DNA of 64,000 bases from Ruminococcus flavefaciens (GTDB lineage Bacteria; Bacillota; Clostridia; Oscillospirales; Ruminococcaceae): assembly GCA_023663905.1 (NCBI GenBank), contig JAMPGO010000001.1:297940-361939 (forward strand), given 5' to 3'. Of this stretch, positions 59,333-64,000 are shown piece after piece. Below the pieces are notes generated by a model. That model worked only from the letters and a program-made list of their open reading frames with translations, made no database searches and was not told the origin of the DNA. The position numbers were made by a program, and so were the translations under genes. Within the stretch, counting starts at the first letter, position 1. The number at the start of each line of letters is the position of its first letter.

Positions 59333-59356
59333 AAAGTTAAGTAAATGGGTATTATT

Positions 59357-59809
59357 ATGAGTTTACAAGTTTACAGAAGTATTGATGAAGTACCGAGTGA
59401 CATAAAGATAATCGAAAGCAACGATTCTTTTTTCGACGGTATTACTAATTTGACAAAGACTGAATTAGTATGCGAGATTCTGAGGACAGTAGACAAGGCA
59501 GAGTTCAATTCAAGTCAGACTTTTATCGGAAGAACCAAAGAATTAGGAGCATTGCACAAGTCTATGCTGAGTACAGGTACTAAGACGTTGCTTAATATTA
59601 TACAGCACCCAGAATTTTGTTTCAATGTTGCGGAGTGTGGCAATAACGCACTCCAGTTTATTCCAAAGATAAAAGAGGGGTATATATTATGGAGACTTCC
59701 AGTTGTAGTGTGCAGAGAAAGATTTGAATGCGATATAGACTACAGGGGTATGCACTATGTGGATTTTCACGAATTTCTGTATCAGATAGAGAGGGAGGAG
59801 AGGCTATAA
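59357..59809 (+). CDS. unknown protein of the island (DUF4869-like)
   Basis: 150 residues from ATG 59357 (GGGT 11 nt upstream; ATG 59345 also possible, no good ribosome site for either). Starts SLQVYRSIDEVPSDIKIIES, then EILRTVDKAEFNSSQTFIGR, TKTLLNIIQHPEFCFNVAECG, and a tail YVDFHEFLYQIERE. Similar proteins are found next to P-loop proteins on clostridial mobile elements, by memory only. Its TAA overlaps the next ATG. Confidence 0.65.
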   Translation: MSLQVYRSIDEVPSDIKIIESNDSFFDGITNLTKTELVCEILRTVDKAEFNSSQTFIGRTKELGALHKSMLSTGTKTLLNIIQHPEFCFNVAECGNNALQFIPKIKEGYILWRLPVVVCRERFECDIDYRGMHYVDFHEFLYQIEREERL

Positions 59810-60219
59810 TGTTGAAGTTAGACGAGGTTTTTAATGGAATACATTTTAATGTATCGTTTGAGGACAAGGTAAATTTGTTTGACGGAAATTCAGGCGAGGG
59901 CAAAACCTTTATGTTTAAGATGATAAAGACCTACTTAAAAGTAAAAGGGGTATCTTGCTTTTATATTTGCAGTGAGATGTTTGATTTTCCTTTGGAAACA
60001 ATAAAGTCAATTTGCAGAGGTAAGTCCGTTGTTATTTTTGACAATGCAGACTTGTATTTAACACAAGATTTACTTGATTCGGTGGCAAAGACGGCTGATA
60101 CTATTATTATAAGTATGAAAAATCCGTATAATCTGGTTATGTCAGATGTAGGTTTTTATTCTTTGAATTATGATACTGACAGTCTATGCACAAACAGAGA
60201 AAATTTTTATAAAGGGTAG
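59809..60219 (+). CDS. small P-loop ATPase of the island
   Basis: 136 residues from ATG 59809 (GGAGGAGAGG upstream, TAATG overlap with the previous gene). Walker A LFDGNSGEGKTFMF, Walker B KSVVIFDNADLYL. Too short for a full AAA+ module; it resembles the nucleotide-binding core alone. Lies between the two tandem arrays, so a role in the array locus is possible. Confidence 0.7.
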   Translation: MLKLDEVFNGIHFNVSFEDKVNLFDGNSGEGKTFMFKMIKTYLKVKGVSCFYICSEMFDFPLETIKSICRGKSVVIFDNADLYLTQDLLDSVAKTADTIIISMKNPYNLVMSDVGFYSLNYDTDSLCTNRENFYKG

Positions 60220-60473
60220 CGTGGTACGCCATAGAACAAGAACGTGTCAAGATTTACTAAGAAGTATTGAGGGGTACTTTAAGTATATTTCCACATATTT
60301 GGTTGTTTTAACAGAGAATTTTAGCTTGTATCGGTCGGTATGGTACAAACTTCTGATTTCATCAATCAATTTACAGAGAACTACAGCAAGACGGATTTTA
60401 CATACAAGGGGTAGGATTATAACTGAATTAACAGGCATTAAGAGGTAAGAGACAGCAGAGTAAACACTACATA

Positions 60474-61560
60474 AGGGGTAGTTGAGAAGACGAATTGATG
60501 TTAATAAAGGTACAGCGTTGTACAAGATTGACAATCAGGTGAAGTTTAGTATAACAGAGGATAGCTAATCAGATGATTGGAAGTCAATCAAGATAATACT
60601 TTCATAAGATTAATAGACAGGCAGACAATGAAGTAACAGAGGAGTAGTTAAGAAGCTGATTGGCAATCCAGTAGAGGTACAAAGATGTACAGAATGGTAC
60701 AAGGTTGACAATTAGGCGAGGTTTAGTATAACAGAGAGTAGCTAATCAGACGATTGAAAGTTAATAAAGATAATACTTTCGTAAGATTAATAGACAGGCA
60801 GACAATAGAGTAAAAGAGGGGTAGTCAAGGAACTAATTGAATGCCAATAGAGGTACAAAGATGTACAGTATTGTACAAGATTGGCAATTAGGTGAAGATT
60901 AGTATAACAGAGAATAGCTAATTAGACGATTTGAAGTTAATCAAGGTGTCAATTTCACAAGATTTACAGTAAGACAGATAATAAACTTACAGAGGGGTAG
61001 TTAAGAATTTGAATTGTAATCCAGTAGATGTACAGAATGGTACAAGGCTAACGAATAATTGTAGTGTAAGGTTAATCAAGATGTTAAATCCACAAGATTA
61101 ACAGACAGGCAGACAATAGAGTAACAGAGGGGTAGTTGAGAAGCCGAATTGATGTTAATCAAGGTACAGTATTGTACAAGATTTGCAATTAGGTGAGGTT
61201 TAGTATAACAGAGGATAGCTAATCAGACGATTGGAAGTTAATCAAGGTGTTGATTCTGCAAGATTAACATTCAGGCAGACAATAGAGTAACAGAGGGGTA
61301 GTCAAGAAGCTAACTGAATGTTAATAGAGGTACAGCATTGTACAAGATTGACAATCGGACGATTTAAAGTTAATCAAGATGTCAATTTCAACAGATAATA
61401 AAGTAACAGAGATGTACAGCATTGTACAAGATTTGCAATCAGGCGAGGTTTAGTATAACAGAGAGTAGCTAATCAGATGATTTGAAATCAATCAAGGTGT
61501 TAATTCTGCGAGATTTACAGTAAGACAGATAATAAAGTGACAGAGGGGTAGCTAAGTAGG
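60474..61560 (+). repeat. tandem array 2: alternating dimers of the ~83-bp unit
   Basis: Unit starts at 60474, 60557, 60639, 60734, 60816, 60910, 60992, 61127, 61211, 61293, 61409, 61461 and 61543. Two unit types alternate: type A begins GAGGGGTAGTTAAGAAG, type B begins GAGRRTAGCTAATCAGA, so the higher-order period is about 165-177 bp. Two intervals (61127, 61461) are shortened by deletion. Non-coding in all frames. Between 60220 and 60473 no gene is seen. Confidence 0.9.
60510..61459 (+). promoter_or_regulatory. five promoter-like cassettes inside array 2
   Basis: TTGACA (60528) and TATAAC (60550), again TTGACA (60705) and TATAAC (60727), TTGGCA (60881) and TATAAC (60903), TTTGCA (61182) and TATAAC (61204), TTTGCA (61432) and TATAAC (61454); each spacer is 16 bp. 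Just upstream of most lies a GTACARNRTTGTAC palindrome (first at 60510-60523; diverged to TGTACAGAATGGTACA in the second). Start sites would fall near each type B unit. Confidence 0.55.
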
Positions 61561-61677
61561 TGCTAATAGAGGTACAACATTGTACAAGGTTACAAGCAAG
61601 GCAGTTGAGTATGAAACGACCAGAGAGACAGGCGGTTAATAAAGTGCAATAGGGGTAGTTCAGAACGGCTACAGCAG

Positions 61678-61702
61678 ACAGCTAAATGGTAGCTGTTTTT
61701 TT
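61678..61702 (+). terminator. terminator downstream of array 2
   Basis: ACAGCT-AAATGGT-AGCTGT stem followed by a T-run. It would end any transcript made in the array direction. Confidence 0.75.
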
Positions 61703-62057
61703 GTGAGCAGAGAGACCGTCAATGCAGATGATGTTTTGTATGTCAAGACAGACAATAGGCAGAATGTTTCAATAAGGGGTAGTCAAAGACGAAGCAATGC
61801 AATTTTTACTGGATTATTACGGTATTGAGTGTGTCGATTTCAAAATTGCAGTATGTGGGGTAGCTTGTGAGACGGCAAAAATCAGCCGTCCGAGCCTATG
61901 CTGAAACGTGGCAGGACAGCCGACAATTTAGGCAGTATTTTAAAATTTTCCAGTTGAAATGCCTTTGATTAAGTTCTCATCGTCGATTGAAGTTATTCTG
62001 TAATTTTCATTCAAAGCGGTACAGAAGCTGTTAATCAGTCAAGGCAGAGCAAAAGAA
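61703..62057. other. region between array 2 and the XRE gene
   Basis: GGGGTA at 61776 and 61857 continue the island motif. A 35-codon frame from ATG 61797 to 61904 (MQFLLDYYGIECVDFKIAVC...) lacks a ribosome site; I consider it doubtful. Nothing else is seen. Confidence 0.4.
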
Positions 62058-62093
62058 AACCGCACTTACTCTGTATGTTGAGTAAATGCGGTT
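62058..62093 (-). terminator. terminator of the island XRE gene
   Basis: Reverse strand: AACCGCATTTACTC / GAGTAAGTGCGGTT stem followed by TTCTTTTG. Confidence 0.75.
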
Positions 62094-62097
62094 GCGG

Positions 62098-62436
62098 TTA
62101 TCTTTTTGCCAGACCGTCAAGGTAGGCTTTGAAAAGCTGTCTGTCCGATTTGCAGAGTGTACGGTAGGTGTCAATAATGTCACGTTCATCAGTTGAAAGC
62201 ATATCGGAGTTGGCAATAATAGGGGTATCGGGTTCAAAGAACTGCGACAGCGTTATCTGAAATCCACTGCATATCTTTTCCAGTGTCAGAACGCTTGGGA
62301 CGGTGTTCCTCACGAAGATGTTGTTAAGAGACGAATATGCAAGGTCAGCTTCCTTTGCAAGACGGTAAACTGTCCAGTTACGCTCCTGAAGAAGCTGGTT
62401 CATACGCTCTGTAACGAAATTTGACTCTAATTCCAT
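62098..62436 (-). CDS. XRE-family regulator of the island
   Basis: 112 residues from ATG 62436 (GAGGAGC upstream; the longer frame to 62493 would include the operator). HTH_3: NQLLQERNWTVYRLAKEADLAYSSLNNIFVRNTVPSVLTLEKICSGF. C-terminal MLSTDERDIIDTYRTLCKSDRQLF helices as in SinR/HTH-type regulators of Clostridia. Preceded by a perfect palindrome. Confidence 0.9.
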   Translation of the reverse strand: MELESNFVTERMNQLLQERNWTVYRLAKEADLAYSSLNNIFVRNTVPSVLTLEKICSGFQITLSQFFEPDTPIIANSDMLSTDERDIIDTYRTLCKSDRQLFKAYLDGLAKR

Positions 62437-62460
62437 AATGTTTTTGCTCCTCACTTTTAT

Positions 62461-62476
62461 AATAGTATATACTATT
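62461..62476. promoter_or_regulatory. 16-bp perfect palindrome (operator) before the island XRE gene
   Basis: AATAGTATATACTATT lies 25 nt upstream of the XRE start, in the promoter area. Likely operator of the XRE protein. Confidence 0.7.
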
Positions 62477-62617
62477 ATTTTAAGGCAAATCAATATATTC
62501 TTGTAGATGTAAAGTTGAGTGATAAATTTTATTTCTCACTATGAGAATATATTGAAAAATTCTTAGATATATGGTATAATAGTTAAAGGCTGATAAATTG
62601 GAATTTAGGAGGAAGAA

Positions 62618-62857
62618 ATGAAAGGAAAAGATGTACTCTATAATGGACAGGAGCTTACATTGACAAAATATTTTGGTAATACTTGTTTATTTATAAAAAA
62701 ATCATCTCAGATTCACATTCCTAAAATGCAGTTTGTTGGAGGGTATCCAGATGAATATTGCATTTATATAAATGATTTAAGCGAAAAAGAAAAGAATATG
62801 ATTACTGATTTAAAGGGAAAACCTTTGAATCTTGAAGAAGAAATCAGTAAAATATGA
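62618..62857 (+). CDS. unknown small protein
   Basis: 79 residues with a strong TAGGAGGA ribosome site. Begins MKGKDVLYNGQELTLTKYFG, an SH3-like beta start, then KKSSQIHIPKMQFVGGYPDEYCIYI and a helical charged tail. No family recognised. Precedes the AAA-ATPase gene by 70 nt. Confidence 0.65.
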   Translation: MKGKDVLYNGQELTLTKYFGNTCLFIKKSSQIHIPKMQFVGGYPDEYCIYINDLSEKEKNMITDLKGKPLNLEEEISKI

Positions 62858-62927
62858 AGCTGAATCCAGATATGTGGTATAATAAAAGTGATAGATAATT
62901 TAATTTTATTAAAATGGAGGGTAGAAA

Positions 62928-64000
62928 ATGAATACTATTGGAGGGGGTAGCCATTCTGATGTTATGCAATTGTTGATAACTTCTGATGAATTGCTCAGAG
63001 CTACTTTGCGTGGAGATTCTGTTAGAGTTGCAGAAATAATTCTGAAAAGTCATAATGAAAATGCTCCGTTTTTTGAATATAGTGATGAATACGCTTTGGC
63101 TTGCAGTGCATTGATAGCCTATTATGTAGCAGTGAAAGATTATACAATGAAAAGTGATGGTTTGGCAGATATAATTTTTACTCCAAAAGAGAACCGTACT
63201 TCACCTGCTTTTGTGGTGGGGATAGAGATGAATAAATCAGCTGATTTTGCGGTAAATCAGGTAAAGCAGAGAAGTTATAATAATTATCTGCAAGACTATT
63301 TCGGAGAACTTCTCTTTGTAGGTATAAATTATTCTGAAACAACAAAAGACTATAGCTGTAAAATTGAGAGAGAGTTCAAGTTAAACGATTCTCCGTTATG
63401 GAGAAAGATTACACATAAACCAGACAACAGTCAGGAAGTGAGGAAAAGTATGTCAGATTTCAAGCCGATTCCGATAGGAATTGAGAATTTCAAAAAGCTG
63501 ATAGATGAGGGGTACTATTACGTTGATAAAACGCTTCTGATACGTGATATTCTTGATAACGGAGGTGCAGTCAATCTGTACACACGTCCGAGACGTTTCG
63601 GTAAAACTCTCAATATGAGTATGCTTCAGTATTATTTTGAAAAGACAGATACAGATAATTCCTATCTTTTTGATGGACTGAATATTTCATCGGCAGGTGA
63701 AAAATATCGGGCGTATCAGGGACAGTACCCCGTTATAAATATTTCACTTAAGAGTATGAAACAAAGTTCTTATGAAGAATCATTCAACCTTTTTAAAAAA
63801 TTGATTGCAGACGAGTTCAAACGTCATTTGTATGTCTTGAAAAATGGTATGTTAATTCATAGTGAGACGGAAAAATATAATCAGATATGCAATATGTGTG
63901 CAGAAGATTCGATATATTTATATGCGATACGTTTTTTAAGCGATTGCCTTTATAAAGTGTATAAGAAGAAAGTTATTATTCTTATAGATGAGTATGATAT
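62928..64000 (+). CDS. PD-(D/E)XK-like domain fused in front of an AAA-ATPase-like protein (partial)
   Basis: At least 357 codons, running off the edge. Residues 175 on (ATG 63450 with GTGAGG before it, a possible real start) read MSDFKPIPIGIENFKKLIDE, YYYVDKTLLIRDIL, Walker A LYTRPRRFGKTLNMSML and a Walker B KKVIILIDEYD, the AAA-ATPase_like family that normally ends in a PDDEXK_9 nuclease. Residues 1-174 resemble that nuclease end (LADIIFTP, AFVVGIEMNKSADFAVNQVKQRSYNNYL, LLFVGINYSETTKDYSCKIE) but with the ELK core shortened. GGAGGG precedes ATG 62928. Confidence 0.75.
   Translation, partial: MNTIGGGSHSDVMQLLITSDELLRATLRGDSVRVAEIILKSHNENAPFFEYSDEYALACSALIAYYVAVKDYTMKSDGLADIIFTPKENRTSPAFVVGIEMNKSADFAVNQVKQRSYNNYLQDYFGELLFVGINYSETTKDYSCKIEREFKLNDSPLWRKITHKPDNSQEVRKSMSDFKPIPIGIENFKKLIDEGYYYVDKTLLIRDILDNGGAVNLYTRPRRFGKTLNMSMLQYYFEKTDTDNSYLFDGLNISSAGEKYRAYQGQYPVINISLKSMKQSSYEESFNLFKKLIADEFKRHLYVLKNGMLIHSETEKYNQICNMCAEDSIYLYAIRFLSDCLYKVYKKKVIILIDEYD

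Noticed and set aside
60247..60534. 95-codon reverse-strand ORF and the 92-codon + ORF at 60170
   Set aside because: Both run into repeat DNA, lack ribosome sites and have no recognisable domain.
58386..61560. CRISPR array
   Set aside because: Whole units are repeated rather than short repeats with unique spacers, the period is ~83 bp, and no cas gene is near.
57955..61700. ROOL, GOLLD or other known large RNAs, or tRNA genes in the array region
   Set aside because: I see no cloverleaf or known RNA core. The tandem structure does not fit these single-copy RNAs. A covariance-model search would be needed to exclude it fully.

Overview
The window looks like the chromosome of a cellulolytic, endospore-related low-to-mid GC Firmicute, most likely a Ruminococcus (Ruminococcaceae/Oscillospiraceae). 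The reasons are a secreted GH5 cellulase with a C-terminal type I dockerin, a secreted expansin with a dockerin-like calcium loop, gerA-type germination genes, a spoIIID remnant, IreB, Asp23/FakA, and consensus TTGACA/TATAAT promoters with strong GGAGG ribosome sites. The species assignment is inference.

Layout. 1-2027 (-): a large Pro/Glu-rich repeat protein that runs off the left edge. 2465-19953 (+): a GT2 glycosyltransferase and a membrane-anchored protein, then a long purine cluster (purE, purC, purF-like, purM, purN, purO, a stand-alone AICAR transformylase, purD). It is interleaved with an expansin, lipoproteins, small membrane proteins and a HAD phosphatase. The PurF homologue has lost its glutaminase nucleophile, and the PurH activities are split between two proteins. 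20131-26826 (+): a compact, intact phage head/tail-hub module (terminase, portal, capsid, protease, connectors, hub) without integrase, replication, tape-measure or lysis genes. It is followed by feoA. 27130-31979 (-): fakA-asp23, then recG with two small genes. 32194-39649 (+): alpha/beta hydrolase, membrane-anchored MurF, Ddl, acetyltransferase, LysR, NfnAB-like transhydrogenase. 39690-41786 (-): two unknown genes and a CorA-like transporter behind a structured leader containing a short ORF. 42090-43925 (+): the GH5-dockerin cellulase. 43967-55609: YetF/DUF4363, IreB, Uma2, XRE, polysaccharide deacetylase, an SPFH operon with a DUF1836 regulator, a large acidic surface protein and a gerA operon.

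At 55.8 kb a truncated spoIIID marks the boundary to an AT-rich accessory island that continues to the right edge. It holds a ribbon-helix-helix/D12-class methyltransferase fusion preceded by 236-bp higher-order repeats, and two large non-coding tandem arrays with a unit of about 83 bp. These arrays flank a two-gene P-loop operon. They are followed by an XRE regulator with a perfect 16-bp palindrome in its promoter, a small unknown gene, and a rearranged PD-(D/E)XK/AAA-ATPase fusion that runs off the right edge. The hexamer GGGGTA occurs about 28 times in 5.3 kb, almost always on the + strand, through arrays, leader hairpin and genes alike. In the second array, five copies of a promoter-like TTKRCA-N16-TATAAC cassette sit just downstream of GTAC..GTAC palindromes. 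I found no known element that explains this, and it is the best candidate here for an undescribed system.
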